Origin: Desulfobulbaceae bacterium UBA2213
GTDB lineage: Bacteria > Desulfobacterota > Desulfobulbia > Desulfobulbales > Desulfocapsaceae
Length of the DNA stretch: 36,750 bases
Assembly: GCA_002327225.1 (NCBI GenBank)
Contig: DCUN01000036.1
Coordinates: 8,569-45,318, forward strand
Direction: 5' to 3'
Position 1 is the stretch's first letter; each line of letters starts with the position of its first letter. Below the pieces are notes generated by a model, which did not search any database, had not been told where the DNA came from, and saw nothing but the letters and a program-made list of their open reading frames with translations. Below, piece after piece: positions 1-8,092 of this stretch. The translations under genes and the position numbers were made by a program.

Positions 1-1143
1 GTCGGCCTTATCACCCGCTTTGATACCAGTGAGTATGCGGTAAAGATTGCAGCAGAGGTAAAGGATTTTCAGGCAGAAGATTTTATTGAGAAAAAACTTG
101 CCAAGCACCTTGATCTTTTTGTGCAGTATGCCATTGCTGCCGCCAAACTTGCCTTTGAAGACAGTGGTGCTGTAATCGATGAGAGCAATTGTCAGCGGGT
201 AGGGGTCATTACCGGCTGCGGCATGGGAGGGCTGCCTACGATTGAGCAGAATCATCTGAGCTGTCTTGAGCGTGGATCAAAGAGAATCTCACCTTTCTTT
301 ATTCCCATGGCCATTCCCAATATGCCTTCCGGCCATATCTCCATGCAGCTGGGAGCAAAAGGACCCAATCTTGCCCTTTCAACGGCCTGTGCCGCAGGGA
401 CTCATGCCGTGGGTGAGGCCTATCGCTCTATTGTCTATGGCAGTTGTGATATGGTGGTTACCGGTGGTTCCGAGTCAGTAATCTGTCCCTTGGGAGTTGG
501 CGGCTTCAGTGCCATGAAGGCGCTCTCCACCCGTAATGATGCGCCGGAACAGGCATCCCGGCCTTTCGATAAAGATCGGGATGGTTTTATCATGTCTGAG
601 GGCTCGGGGATGCTCATTGTTGAAGAACTGGAACATGCCCTGAAGCGGGGCGCCACGATCTATGCGGAAATAACCGGCTATGGTGCCAGCAGTGATGCCT
701 ATCATATCGCCGCTCCGCCCGAAAACGGAGAAGGTGCGGCGCGCTGTCTGCGCATGGCCCTTGATGATGCAGGCCTTTCTCCTGAAGATATCGATTATGT
801 CAATGCCCACGGGACTTCTACACCCTTAAATGACCGCTGTGAAACTCAGGCCATTAAAACTGTCTTTGGGGATCATGCCAAAAGTCTTGCCATCAGTTCG
901 ACAAAGTCGATGACCGGTCATATGCTTGGTGCGGCAGGTGGCATTGAAGCGGCCTTTACGGCCCTCAGTATTCATGAACAGATTGCCCCGCCGACGATGA
1001 ATCTGCAGGAAGCAAGTCCCGACTGTGATCTTGATTATGTGCCGAATAAGGCCAGAAAGATGGATATCCGAGCTGCTGTATCCAATTCTTTTGGTTTCGG
1101 TGGCACCAACGGTGTCATTGTCATGCAGCGCTATACTGGTTGA
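1..1143 (+). CDS. fabF: 3-oxoacyl-[acyl-carrier-protein] synthase II (FabF), 5' end missing
   Basis: Condensing enzyme that elongates acyl-ACP with malonyl-ACP in cytoplasmic type II fatty-acid synthesis. The reading frame is open from base 1, so about 35 N-terminal residues lie outside the window; 380 residues are present. The nucleophile sits in the STACAAG motif (Cys codon at 388-390). The two catalytic histidines are in HGTSTPLND and in SMTGHMLGAAGG, and the C-terminal glycine-rich NSFGFGGTN motif is intact. The first start codon inside the window (GTG at 121) is internal and is not the true start. rpiB follows 38 bases after the stop, and both genes share the terminator at 1642-1677, so they are probably co-transcribed. 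acpP usually precedes fabF, but that region is not shown. The family is certain; FabF rather than FabB rests on overall similarity. Confidence 0.96.
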   Translation, partial: VGLITRFDTSEYAVKIAAEVKDFQAEDFIEKKLAKHLDLFVQYAIAAAKLAFEDSGAVIDESNCQRVGVITGCGMGGLPTIEQNHLSCLERGSKRISPFFIPMAIPNMPSGHISMQLGAKGPNLALSTACAAGTHAVGEAYRSIVYGSCDMVVTGGSESVICPLGVGGFSAMKALSTRNDAPEQASRPFDKDRDGFIMSEGSGMLIVEELEHALKRGATIYAEITGYGASSDAYHIAAPPENGEGAARCLRMALDDAGLSPEDIDYVNAHGTSTPLNDRCETQAIKTVFGDHAKSLAISSTKSMTGHMLGAAGGIEAAFTALSIHEQIAPPTMNLQEASPDCDLDYVPNKARKMDIRAAVSNSFGFGGTNGVIVMQRYTG

Positions 1144-1181
1144 ACAAGGGGCCGGCATAAGACCTTTTACTGGAGTTTGAT

Positions 1182-1613
1182 GTGAAGATAGCAATTGGCG
1201 CGGATCATGGTGGTTTTCATTTAAAAGAGATGGTCCGATCCCTGGTGAACGAGTTGGGGCATGAGGTCCAGGATCTGGGCTGTTATTCTACTGCCTCTGT
1301 TGATTATCCGGATCTGGCCAGGCTGGTCTGTGAAAAGGTTGATGCAGGTACTGTGGATCGTGGGATTCTGATCTGCGGCACAGGTCTTGGCATGTCCATG
1401 GCTGCCAATCGCTATGCGCATGTGCGGGCAGCCCTGTGTCATGATCATTATACTGCCTGCATGAGTCGCGAACATAATAATGCCAATGTGCTCTGTATGG
1501 GTGAAAGGGTGACAGGTCAGGGCGTTGCTGAGGATATAGTCCGGACCTGGCTGGCGGGTGAGTTCAGTGGCGGTCGGCACTTGACTCGCATTGAACTGTA
1601 CACTCAAAGTTGA
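1182..1613 (+). CDS. rpiB: Ribose-5-phosphate isomerase B
   Basis: Interconverts ribose 5-phosphate and ribulose 5-phosphate in the pentose phosphate pathway. It is 143 residues, the usual length. The family signature is clear: GADHGG at residues 6-11, catalytic Cys65 in the ICGTGLGMSMAANR loop, and His98 in REHNNANVLCMGER. The start is GTG at 1182, preceded by TGGAG at 1171-1175; an upstream ATG overlaps out of frame. It follows fabF closely and is followed by a strong intrinsic terminator. A LacA/LacB sugar-phosphate isomerase is the alternative within the same fold, but the active-site Cys context and the housekeeping neighbours favour RpiB. Confidence 0.94.
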   Translation: MKIAIGADHGGFHLKEMVRSLVNELGHEVQDLGCYSTASVDYPDLARLVCEKVDAGTVDRGILICGTGLGMSMAANRYAHVRAALCHDHYTACMSREHNNANVLCMGERVTGQGVAEDIVRTWLAGEFSGGRHLTRIELYTQS

Positions 1614-1641
1614 CGCAGGCAGCTTGCGATAGTGAACAGGG

Positions 1642-1677
1642 ACCGGCATTGTGAACATGAAATGCCGGTTTTTTTTT
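1642..1677 (+). terminator. Intrinsic terminator after fabF-rpiB
   Basis: A perfect 9-bp stem, ACCGGCATT (1642-1650) with AATGCCGGT (1661-1669), encloses a 10-base loop and is followed by a run of about 8 T. It lies 28 bases after the rpiB stop and separates this pair from glyA, which must have its own promoter in 1678-1769. Confidence 0.9.
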
Positions 1678-1769
1678 AGAAAGTGTTTGAACGACGGCTT
1701 CGGCTCAGTCTGTCCATGAAAAAGAAATCCGGTTGCCGGTCAACTGGAAAAGCAAAAGGTAATTCTGCT

Positions 1770-3017
1770 ATGAAGGCATTGCAAAAAACAGATCCTGAAG
1801 TGTATACCAGTATCAAGCTTGAATATGAGCGACAAAATAATCAGTTAGAGTTGATTGCCTCTGAGAATATTGCCTCACAGGCGGTTCTTGAGGCTCAGGG
1901 CTCGATTTTTACCAATAAATATGCCGAAGGCTATCCGCAGAAACGCTATTACGGCGGCTGTGATTATGCCGACCAGGTGGAGGCATTGGCTATTTCGCGC
2001 GCCAAAGAGATTTTCGGTGCCGAGTATGCCAATGTTCAGCCACACTCTGGTTCTCAGGCCAATATGGCCGTCTATTTTGCTACCCTGAAGCCAGGAGACA
2101 AGGTGCTGGGAATGGATCTTGCCCATGGTGGTCATCTGACCCATGGCAGCGGGGTTAATTTTTCAGGACAACTCTTTAATTTTATTTCCTATGGTGTTGA
2201 ACGTGATACGGAACAGATCAACATGGAAAAAGTTGAACAGTTTGCCTTTGAAAACAAGCCCAAGATGATCGTGGCCGGTGCCAGCGCCTATTCCCGATTT
2301 ATCGACTTTGCGGCTTTCCGCAGAATTGCCGATGAGATCGGGGCCTTGTTTCTGGTCGATATGGCCCACATTGCCGGTCTTGTGGCGGCGGGAGTACATC
2401 CCTCTCCGGTCCCTTATGCAGATTTTGTAACGACAACGACCCATAAGACCCTGCGTGGGCCTCGGGGGGGGCTGATCCTGGCGAAAGAAAAATGGGGAAA
2501 GGTTCTCAACAGTCACATCTTTCCCGGAATACAGGGTGGGCCATTGATGCATGTTATCGCTGCCAAGGCCGTGGGTTTCAAGGAGGCCATGAGTGAGGCC
2601 TTCAAGGCGGATCAGGTTCAGGTGGTAGAAAATGCCAAGGCCCTGGCCGCAGCCTTGATTACCAGAAACTTCAGGCTGGTCTCAGGAGGCACCGATAATC
2701 ATCTTTTTCTTGTGGATCTGAGCAACAAGGATATCACCGGCAAAGAGGCGGAAGAGCTTCTTGAACAAGGGGGGCTGACGGTGAATAAAAATGCGATTCC
2801 CTTTGACAGTAAACCCAGGTTTGTAACCAGTGGTGTGCGTATAGGAACGCCTACGATTACCACCCGCGGCTTGAAGGTCGCGGAGATGTCGCTCATTGCC
2901 GACTGGATTGAGCGTATTATCAGCAAGCGCGATCAAGAGAGCATCACCCGGGTGCGTCAGGAAGTACGTGAGCTCTGTGCTAAATTCCCTCTTTCTGCCA
3001 TTGTTGACCCTGTATAA
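1770..3017 (+). CDS. glyA: Serine hydroxymethyltransferase
   Basis: A cytoplasmic PLP enzyme that converts serine and tetrahydrofolate to glycine and 5,10-methylene-tetrahydrofolate. The chosen ATG gives 415 residues, the normal length, and is preceded by AAAAGG. The frame is open back to a GTG at 1683, but that 29-residue extension is unlike the family and starts only 5 bases past the terminator. The PLP lysine is K226 in TTTTHKTLRGPRGG. ELIASENIAS near the N-terminus, the YAEGYPQKRYYGG segment and the DMAHIAGL stretch are all classic. nrdR begins 12 bases after the stop, so glyA-nrdR-ribD look like one transcription unit. Confidence 0.97.
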   Translation: MKALQKTDPEVYTSIKLEYERQNNQLELIASENIASQAVLEAQGSIFTNKYAEGYPQKRYYGGCDYADQVEALAISRAKEIFGAEYANVQPHSGSQANMAVYFATLKPGDKVLGMDLAHGGHLTHGSGVNFSGQLFNFISYGVERDTEQINMEKVEQFAFENKPKMIVAGASAYSRFIDFAAFRRIADEIGALFLVDMAHIAGLVAAGVHPSPVPYADFVTTTTHKTLRGPRGGLILAKEKWGKVLNSHIFPGIQGGPLMHVIAAKAVGFKEAMSEAFKADQVQVVENAKALAAALITRNFRLVSGGTDNHLFLVDLSNKDITGKEAEELLEQGGLTVNKNAIPFDSKPRFVTSGVRIGTPTITTRGLKVAEMSLIADWIERIISKRDQESITRVRQEVRELCAKFPLSAIVDPV

Positions 3018-3029
3018 GCCGGTGAAGCT

Positions 3030-3500
3030 ATGAAGTGTCCTTATTGTGGTTATCTTGATAACAAGGTTATTGACTCTCGCTTGAATAAGGAGAGTACTAT
3101 TACCAGGCGTCGGCGTTCTTGTCTGGCCTGTAATCAGCGTTTTACGACCTATGAACGGTTGGAAGTGATGATGCCGGTATTGGTGAAGAAGGATGGGCGT
3201 CGTGAATCCTGGGATCGTCAGAAAATGGTGGTCGGGCTGGAAAAGGCGTGTGAAAAAAGGCCGGTAAGCTGTGATGACATTGATGCCTTTGTTGATGACA
3301 TTGAGAAGAAATTGCAGGATCTTGGCTCAAAGGAAGTTGCCTCCGAGGTGATTGGTGAGTGGGTGATGGAGGGGCTTCCCGGTCTTGATGAGGTCGCTTA
3401 CGTTCGTTTCGCCTCGGTTTATCGACAGTTCAAAGATGTCAGCGAGTTCGTCGATGAGTTGAAAACCCTGGTAGATGCCAGAGATGTTAAAGAGGTGTGA
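3030..3500 (+). CDS. nrdR: Transcriptional repressor NrdR
   Basis: Zinc- and ATP/dATP-binding repressor of ribonucleotide reductase operons. It is 156 residues, the standard length. The N-terminal zinc ribbon carries CPYC (Cys3, Cys6) and CLAC (Cys31, Cys34), with the basic ITRRRRSC segment between them. The ATP-cone domain fills roughly residues 48-138 (VLVKKDGRRESWDRQKM onwards). It sits between glyA and ribD, a neighbourhood common in proteobacteria, and its TGA stop is followed at once by the ribD GTG. No NrdR box or nrd gene is visible in this window. Confidence 0.97.
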   Translation: MKCPYCGYLDNKVIDSRLNKESTITRRRRSCLACNQRFTTYERLEVMMPVLVKKDGRRESWDRQKMVVGLEKACEKRPVSCDDIDAFVDDIEKKLQDLGSKEVASEVIGEWVMEGLPGLDEVAYVRFASVYRQFKDVSEFVDELKTLVDARDVKEV

Positions 3501-4643
3501 GTGCTGACCGCAGAGCGAGATCATTATTTTATTCGTCTGGCCCTGAAAGAGGCGCGTAAAGGTCGTGGTCGTACCTCGCCTAATCCCTGTGTAGGGGCGG
3601 TTATCGTCCGTGAGCAGACGGTGGTCGCCACGGGCTACCATAAAAAGGCTGGGACACCGCATGCGGAAATACATGCCCTCCGCAAGGCTGGCGATTCGGC
3701 CTTCGGCGCCACCCTCTATGTGACCCTTGAGCCCTGTAATCATATCGGCCGGACCCCGCCCTGCACCAGGGCGATCGTTGCCTCTGGAATAAGGCGGGTG
3801 GTGGTCGGGATGGAAGATCCCAACCCTCTGGTTGATGGCAGCGGAAACCGATACCTGCAAGCTCAAGGGATTGAGGTAGTCAGCGGCGTACTTGCCGCCG
3901 AGTGTCGTCTTCTTAATCGTCCTTTTATTAAATATATCACCCAGTCCTTGCCATGGGTCGTGATGAAGGCGGGGATGAGCCTGGATGGGCGCATCAGTTT
4001 CCAGCCGCATCAGAGTGGCTGGATGACCGGGCCTGACTCATCGCGCAAGGTCCATCGTCTGCGCGATCGTGTCGATGCGATCCTGGTGGGGAACGCTACC
4101 GTCATGGTCGATGATCCTGCGCTTACCACTCGTCTGGTGCATGGCAGGGGGAGGGACCCTATCCGTGTCATCCTTGATACCCATTTGCGTATTTCCGAGA
4201 GTGCCCGTCTGCTTCATCTCGATTCTTCTGCTCCCACCTGGATTTTTTGCGGATCGGAAGCGAATCTTGAGAAAAGAGAAAAGCTCAGTAAAAACGGAAA
4301 AGTCGTTATCCATCAGGTGGGATATGGAGCAGATGGCAGGGTTGATCTTCTTCAGATGTTAACGATCCTTGCCCGTGCGGGAGTAGTCTCGCTGCTTGTT
4401 GAGGGGGGGGCGACTGTCCATGGCGCCTTTTTAAGGCAGCAGCTGGTGGATCATGTCAACCTTTTTATCGCCCCGATCTTTGCAGGCAGCTCCGGCACTC
4501 CGGTTGTGGACGGGATGAATGTTGCCGGAAGTGAAGATGCTCTCCGTCTGCACAATGTCCGTTACAGCCGCCTTGGTCAGGATCTCATGGTTGAAGGTGA
4601 TCTCCTGTATCGTACTATTTCCTTAAATCCCAGATCCGTTTAA
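3501..4643 (+). CDS. ribD: Bifunctional riboflavin biosynthesis deaminase/reductase RibD
   Basis: Performs two successive steps of riboflavin synthesis: deamination of the pyrimidine intermediate and NADPH-dependent reduction of its ribose chain. It is 380 residues. The N-terminal cytidine-deaminase-like domain has its zinc site at H54-A-E56 with Cys79 and Cys88 (TLEPCNHIGRTPPC). The reductase domain begins near residue 150 (VMKAGMSLDGRI) and includes LVEGGATVHGAF. The start is a GTG directly abutting the nrdR stop, which suggests translational coupling. No ribE/ribBA/ribH follows; instead the 3' end overlaps the convergent ParB-like gene by 21 bases. No FMN riboswitch is visible upstream. 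Confidence 0.96.
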   Translation: MLTAERDHYFIRLALKEARKGRGRTSPNPCVGAVIVREQTVVATGYHKKAGTPHAEIHALRKAGDSAFGATLYVTLEPCNHIGRTPPCTRAIVASGIRRVVVGMEDPNPLVDGSGNRYLQAQGIEVVSGVLAAECRLLNRPFIKYITQSLPWVVMKAGMSLDGRISFQPHQSGWMTGPDSSRKVHRLRDRVDAILVGNATVMVDDPALTTRLVHGRGRDPIRVILDTHLRISESARLLHLDSSAPTWIFCGSEANLEKREKLSKNGKVVIHQVGYGADGRVDLLQMLTILARAGVVSLLVEGGATVHGAFLRQQLVDHVNLFIAPIFAGSSGTPVVDGMNVAGSEDALRLHNVRYSRLGQDLMVEGDLLYRTISLNPRSV

Positions 4644-5603
4644 TCCCCACTCTTTTTTAGTTGATCCTTCCCGTTGTTTCCTCTGCCAGCCATTTTCGCA
4701 ACTTTTTAAATCTTGAAAAGTTTCGGTAAGATAGACCTCGTCTTTCTCAAAATTAAGACTATGGGTGATTTCAAAGTTGTCAGGGAGCCTGAGCCTTTTC
4801 ACCCTCTCTTTAAAGATCAGCTCAGCATCACTGCTCCTGGAGTAAAATTTCCTTTGCAGCAGTTCAAGAATAGTATGGGATTTTTGTGGCGGATTCATCT
4901 CTGCATGTTCTAGAATTTCCTTGAATTCCTGTTCTGCAAGCAAGGCTGAGATCGTTTTTTGAGAACGTAGAGCTATGTCGCGGCTCAGCATTAACATCCG
5001 GTTTTGCTTTCCTGTTCCCGGTTGCAGTAAGTCAAAGAGCGATGAAAGGGTTACTCTGTCCACTGGTGGCAGCGTCAAAAATTCAAAGGCTATCTTGTCA
5101 CTGATGAGGTTGTGGTGTACCTGTTGCTGTATCGTTTCTTCCAGAGTTAAGAGGCGGGTCAGTTTATGGATTAGAGCCGTCTGCTTTTTAAGGCCGAGGC
5201 GAGGGAGAAAGAAATCTGCTATTTCTTTCTCTTCCATTTTGTCCAGGCAATATTTGAGAAAAAAAGAAACTTCCATGGGAGAGAGTGGCGCGTTGAGCTG
5301 CTGATCGGTCAAGATATAGAGGAGAAAGGTACACGGAGCAAGTGCTGGGTGAAGAACAAGACAGGGAATGCTTGTCTGCTTGAAATAATATTTGAGGGCA
5401 TATAGGCGACTGCGACCGGAGATAAGGTTAAAGGTCCCATCCTCTACCTGCTGAACAAGGGGAGGGTGCAGGATGCCTGATGCTTCAAATGATTGTTTGA
5501 GTAAAGGGGAAGGTGTGTCGCCCAGAAAAGGATGGAGAGTCCAGCTAGGAGTAGTGTTGATTGAATCCAGGGGGATATTCTTAAATAAGGGTTGCGTGGA
5601 CAT
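4623..5603 (-). CDS. ParB/Spo0J-like N-terminal-domain protein, orphan
   Basis: A 326-residue protein that looks related to the ParB family. The N-terminal half has the ParB-like layout: an IPLDSI segment near the start, then FEASGILHPPLVQQ and NLISGRSRLYALKYY, which matches the region of the GERRYRA box. A helical middle part (LSPMEVSFFLKYCLDKMEEKEIADFF) resembles the helix-turn-helix that follows in ParB. The C-terminal half is not recognised. No parA lies beside it and the protein diverges from chromosomal ParB, so a role in segregation is not supported. ATG at 5603 is preferred over TTG at 5609; neither has a clear Shine-Dalgarno sequence. The IHF-like gene lies 211 bases upstream on the same strand. 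The 3' end overlaps ribD. Confidence 0.72.
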   Translation of the reverse strand: MSTQPLFKNIPLDSINTTPSWTLHPFLGDTPSPLLKQSFEASGILHPPLVQQVEDGTFNLISGRSRLYALKYYFKQTSIPCLVLHPALAPCTFLLYILTDQQLNAPLSPMEVSFFLKYCLDKMEEKEIADFFLPRLGLKKQTALIHKLTRLLTLEETIQQQVHHNLISDKIAFEFLTLPPVDRVTLSSLFDLLQPGTGKQNRMLMLSRDIALRSQKTISALLAEQEFKEILEHAEMNPPQKSHTILELLQRKFYSRSSDAELIFKERVKRLRLPDNFEITHSLNFEKDEVYLTETFQDLKSCENGWQRKQREGSTKKEWGLNGSGI

Positions 5604-5711
5604 AGACAAGAATCATGTGTTTGTACAAAAGAAGAATATTAAATCAGATTAGAGGCCCGGTAATTCTGTTCAGAGCTGAAACAGTCAATAGCTGCGCTGG
5701 TAAATTCGGAA

Positions 5712-5778
5712 CTTTTTGGCTCAGCGACGTGTTTCATATGTGTTCAGTCTATGTGAACAGAGTCGCTGGGACAAAAAG
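5712..5778. repeat. Nested inverted repeat between the IHF-like and ParB-like genes
   Basis: Outer 17-base arms at 5712-5728 and 5762-5778 pair at 15 of 17 positions (CTTTTTG and CAGCGAC blocks). An inner TGTTCA/TGAACA pair lies at 5741-5746 and 5754-5759. No T-run follows on either strand, so it does not look like a standard terminator. It could be an mRNA-stabilising hairpin or a protein-binding palindrome upstream of the ParB-like gene. Confidence 0.6.
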
Positions 5779-5814
5779 AAAGAAAAGAGAGAAAGCTGTC
5801 AGAATCTGAGAATT

Positions 5815-6102
5815 TTATTGATTATTTATTTTGTCACGCAGGATCCCGGAGGGTTTAAAAGTGATCACTCTTCGTGCATCGAGTGTCAGTTCATCTCCAG
5901 TTTGAGGATTACGACCTCTTCTTGAGTTTTTGTCTTTTACGTTAAACTTTCCGAAACCACTCAGGAGCAGGTCAGAACCACTAATCAGGGTGTTTTTTGA
6001 GATACGAAGAAACGCTTCGACCGATTCAGTTGCTTGGGTTTTACTGAGTGTGGTATGGGTTTTGTAGACTTGTTGAACGAGTTCTGCCTTTGTAAGTGTC
6101 AT
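5815..6102 (-). CDS. ihfA: Integration host factor alpha-type / HU-family DNA-binding protein
   Basis: A small nucleoid protein that binds and sharply bends DNA as a dimer. With ATG at 6102 it has 95 residues, the family norm. That ATG has GGAG 6 bases upstream, while the ATG at 6114 would add MESS and has no ribosome-binding site. Recognisable parts are the N-terminal LTKAELVQQVY helix, GFGKFNVKDK, the DNA-inserting arm GRNPQTGDELTLDARRV, and TFKPS. The ARRVITFKPS stretch is closer to IHF-alpha than to HU, but the subunit type is not certain. pilC lies upstream on the same strand across about 100 bases. Confidence 0.9.
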   Translation of the reverse strand: MTLTKAELVQQVYKTHTTLSKTQATESVEAFLRISKNTLISGSDLLLSGFGKFNVKDKNSRRGRNPQTGDELTLDARRVITFKPSGILRDKINNQ

Positions 6103-6144
6103 GCTGCTCTCCATTAATAAAAGTATATGATTGTTTAACTAAAT

Positions 6145-6170
6145 CCCGATACTTAACTGGCAACATCGGG
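6145..6170 (-). terminator. Weak hairpin between pilC and the IHF-like gene
   Basis: CCCGAT (6145-6150) can pair with ATCGGG (6165-6170), giving a 6-bp stem with a 14-base loop 30 bases after the pilC stop. On the minus strand it is followed only by a short ATTTAG, so it is at best a poor intrinsic terminator. Confidence 0.3.
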
Positions 6171-6199
6171 AGGGTGGATTTGTGGGGTATTGCTGAAGG

Positions 6200-7411
6200 T
6201 TAACCACCAACGACTGATGCCATTGAGAAGATAGGCAGGTACATGGCAACGACTATACCACCTATCATTCCCCCCAGGACGACCATCATTAAGGGTTCAA
6301 TCATGGCGGTGATATTGCTTACCGCTTGATCAACCTCATCGTCATAAAAATCGGCAATCTTGGCAAGCATGGTATCGAGCGCGCCTACAGATTCACCAAC
6401 ATTGATCATCTGGACCACCATGTTAGGAAAGACACCACTTTCTTCCAGTGGTTCGGCAATGGGGCGGCCCTCGCTGATACTTTCAGCGACCCTGACAACT
6501 GCTGCCTCAATAACCTTGTTCCCGGAAGTTTTAGCGACGACCTGGAGAGCATCAAGGATGGGGACACCACTCTGGAGCATGGTGCTCAAGGTGCGTGTGA
6601 ATTTGGAAACAGCGACTTTTCTGATTAGGGGGCCAGCGATAGGTGCTCGTAACAGCATGGCATCAATTTTATATCTGCCTTTTTCTGTTTTGTATATTTT
6701 TTTGATGACAAAAATAAGGGCGAATATTCCCATGATAATGAAGAGAAAATTCGATTTCAAGAAATTACTCATCTGAACAACGAGTTGAGTAGGGATCGGC
6801 AGGGCGGCACCCATACTCGAAAACATTTCCTCAAAAACAGGTATGACAAAGATGAGAATGACTCCAAGGATAAGAAAGGAGATGGCAAGACAGATTGTAG
6901 GGTAGGTCATCGCCCCTTTTATCTTTTTTTGCAGAGCCATGGATTTCTCCTTGAACACTGCAAGTCGTCCAAGAATAGTATCAAGGATACCACCAGTCTC
7001 ACCAGCCTCAATCATGTTGGAAAAAAGATTGTCAAAGACGGTGGGATGTTTCCTCATTGCATCAGCGATGGTGGTTCCGGTTTCTACATCTCTTTTGATA
7101 GCAGTAAGCACCGTTTTAAATGTTGAGTTGTCCTGCTGTTTTGCTAATATTTCAAGGCTTTGGATAAGCGGTAGCCCGGCATCGATCATGGTGGAAAGCT
7201 GCCGGGTGAAGATAACAAGATCCTTGCCAGTTACTTTTGGTTTAAAAAAGGCAATATTTTCAAACAGGTCTTTGGGCTTCTCTTTTATAATGATATCCTG
7301 GATACGGAGCCGTTTGACATGAGCTAATGCAGCCGCTTGGTCAGGTGACTCTACTTCACCTTTGCGTTTGACACCTTGTGAATTAACGCCTTTCCATATA
7401 TAGACTGGCAT
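6200..7411 (-). CDS. pilC: Type IV pilus assembly inner-membrane protein PilC (type II secretion F family)
   Basis: The polytopic inner-membrane platform of the type IV pilus machine, working with PilB/PilT ATPases. It is 403 residues, typical length. It opens with MPVYIWKG, the usual PilC start. Two T2SF repeats follow at about residues 70-193 (FTRQLSTMIDAGLPLIQSLEIL) and 274-395 (FTRTLSTMLQSGVPILDALQVV). Each has the GE(T/S) turn (MIEAGETGG, MINVGESVG). Hydrophobic segments lie near 170-195, 222-240 and 375-395. No pilB, pilT or pilin gene is adjacent inside the window, so it stands alone here. A general secretion GspF is possible, but the N-terminus favours PilC. Confidence 0.93.
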   Translation of the reverse strand: MPVYIWKGVNSQGVKRKGEVESPDQAAALAHVKRLRIQDIIIKEKPKDLFENIAFFKPKVTGKDLVIFTRQLSTMIDAGLPLIQSLEILAKQQDNSTFKTVLTAIKRDVETGTTIADAMRKHPTVFDNLFSNMIEAGETGGILDTILGRLAVFKEKSMALQKKIKGAMTYPTICLAISFLILGVILIFVIPVFEEMFSSMGAALPIPTQLVVQMSNFLKSNFLFIIMGIFALIFVIKKIYKTEKGRYKIDAMLLRAPIAGPLIRKVAVSKFTRTLSTMLQSGVPILDALQVVAKTSGNKVIEAAVVRVAESISEGRPIAEPLEESGVFPNMVVQMINVGESVGALDTMLAKIADFYDDEVDQAVSNITAMIEPLMMVVLGGMIGGIVVAMYLPIFSMASVVGG

Positions 7412-7676
7412 GGCCTGTTCCCTCTTTGATGTTCTGTATGATTATATTGTCTGTAAATTTAAATAATTGAATGACATTTATTCAAAGATAAAATTTATTC
7501 TATCTCATGACGTTGCCAAATACAAGGAAGTAGCGATAACATGCTGTTTTTTTTTATGGTTTAATTACGCAGGAGTGTTGAGTAATTGTTGATTTGTAGT
7601 TTCACAGAAGGGCAAGAAAGAGTGAGCGTTACGAATTTAGCTGTCTTGTTTTGATGATTCTACTGTTATTTTTTAC

Positions 7677-7705
7677 TTGAGAAAAATTGTGTGTTTTGTT
7701 AATAT
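7677..7705 (+). promoter_or_regulatory. Candidate sigma70 promoter of the PxxKW gene
   Basis: TTGAGA at 7677-7682 (5 of 6 to consensus), a 17-base spacer, then TAATAT at 7700-7705 (4 of 6). Transcription would begin near 7712, giving an untranslated leader of about 110 bases. The surrounding DNA is AT-rich, so chance matches are possible. Confidence 0.5.
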
Positions 7706-7722
7706 CTTTATTTTTCTATATG

Positions 7723-7790
7723 AATCATGGCTTGATTTTAGGTTCAATGAGATAAGGTTGAGCTTTCGCTCCAATAAGCATGACATGATT
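7723..7790 (+). ncRNA. Candidate structured 5' leader of the PxxKW gene
   Basis: AATCATG+GCTT (7723-7733) pairs with AAGC (7776-7779) and CATGATT (7784-7790), an 11-bp helix interrupted by a 4-base bulge. Inside it, TTGAGC (7758-7763) pairs with GCTCCAA (7768-7774) around a TTTC loop, with one bulged C. The element ends about 18 bases before the AGGAGG ribosome-binding site. It matches no riboswitch class I know. It may be a chance fold. Confidence 0.35.
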
Positions 7791-7821
7791 GTAAAGTCGT
7801 TTGAGAAATCAGGAGGGTAGG

Positions 7822-8073
7822 ATGCAAAAACAAGTTGTGAAAAGTTATAGCGAAAGAAATTTTAAGTCAGTGATTGATAAATGCTCTGGTTGTGAAAGGA
7901 TTGTTGAAGAATCAGGGGTACAGTTTTGTAAGACCTATATGCAGCCGGAGACTAAGTGGCGTATTGGTATCTGTAATTTTGCAACGCATGCCAAACCGGA
8001 AATTGCTGTAGTTACTATCCGGGTTAATCCTTTGAAGGCTGCGAAGCGTGCATCTGCAAAAGGTAAGAAATAA
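7822..8073 (+). CDS. PxxKW-type small cysteine-rich protein
   Basis: An 83-residue protein of unknown function. The ATG at 7822 follows a strong AGGAGG; a TTG at 7801 in the same frame would add only MRNQEGR from the ribosome-binding-site region. Cysteines lie at 21, 24, 36 and 51 in a CxxC...C...C layout that could hold zinc or an iron-sulphur centre. The sequence PETKW at residues 42-46 fits the PxxKW signature that names a small cysteine-rich family known from deltaproteobacteria. The C-terminus is very basic (KAAKRASAKGKK), suggesting nucleic-acid contact. It is a single-gene unit with its own promoter, leader and terminator. Confidence 0.82.
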   Translation: MQKQVVKSYSERNFKSVIDKCSGCERIVEESGVQFCKTYMQPETKWRIGICNFATHAKPEIAVVTIRVNPLKAAKRASAKGKK

Positions 8074-8092
8074 GAGATAGTTAATGCTTTAA

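Larger units (their letters stand above)
7412..7821. other. AT-rich divergent intergenic region, pilC / PxxKW gene
   Basis: A 410-base stretch without a credible gene between divergently oriented pilC and the PxxKW gene. It is markedly AT-rich. It holds a promoter-like pair at 7677-7705 and a foldable leader at 7723-7790, both listed separately. I found no convincing sigma54 site for pilC. Confidence 0.7.

Noticed and set aside
1678..1769. Glycine or folate riboswitch before glyA
   Set aside because: The stretch after the terminator is about 90 bases and shows no conserved riboswitch core.
3327..4010. 227-residue minus-strand frame
   Set aside because: It is antisense to nrdR and ribD, with no ribosome-binding site or recognisable domain.
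5615..5925. Short plus-strand frames (64 and 69 residues) between the ParB-like and IHF-like genes
   Set aside because: They overlap a palindrome and the IHF-like gene and have no ribosome-binding site.
7412..7560. Sigma54 promoter for pilC
   Set aside because: TTGGCA-like wording near 7509-7514 lacks the matching GC at -12.
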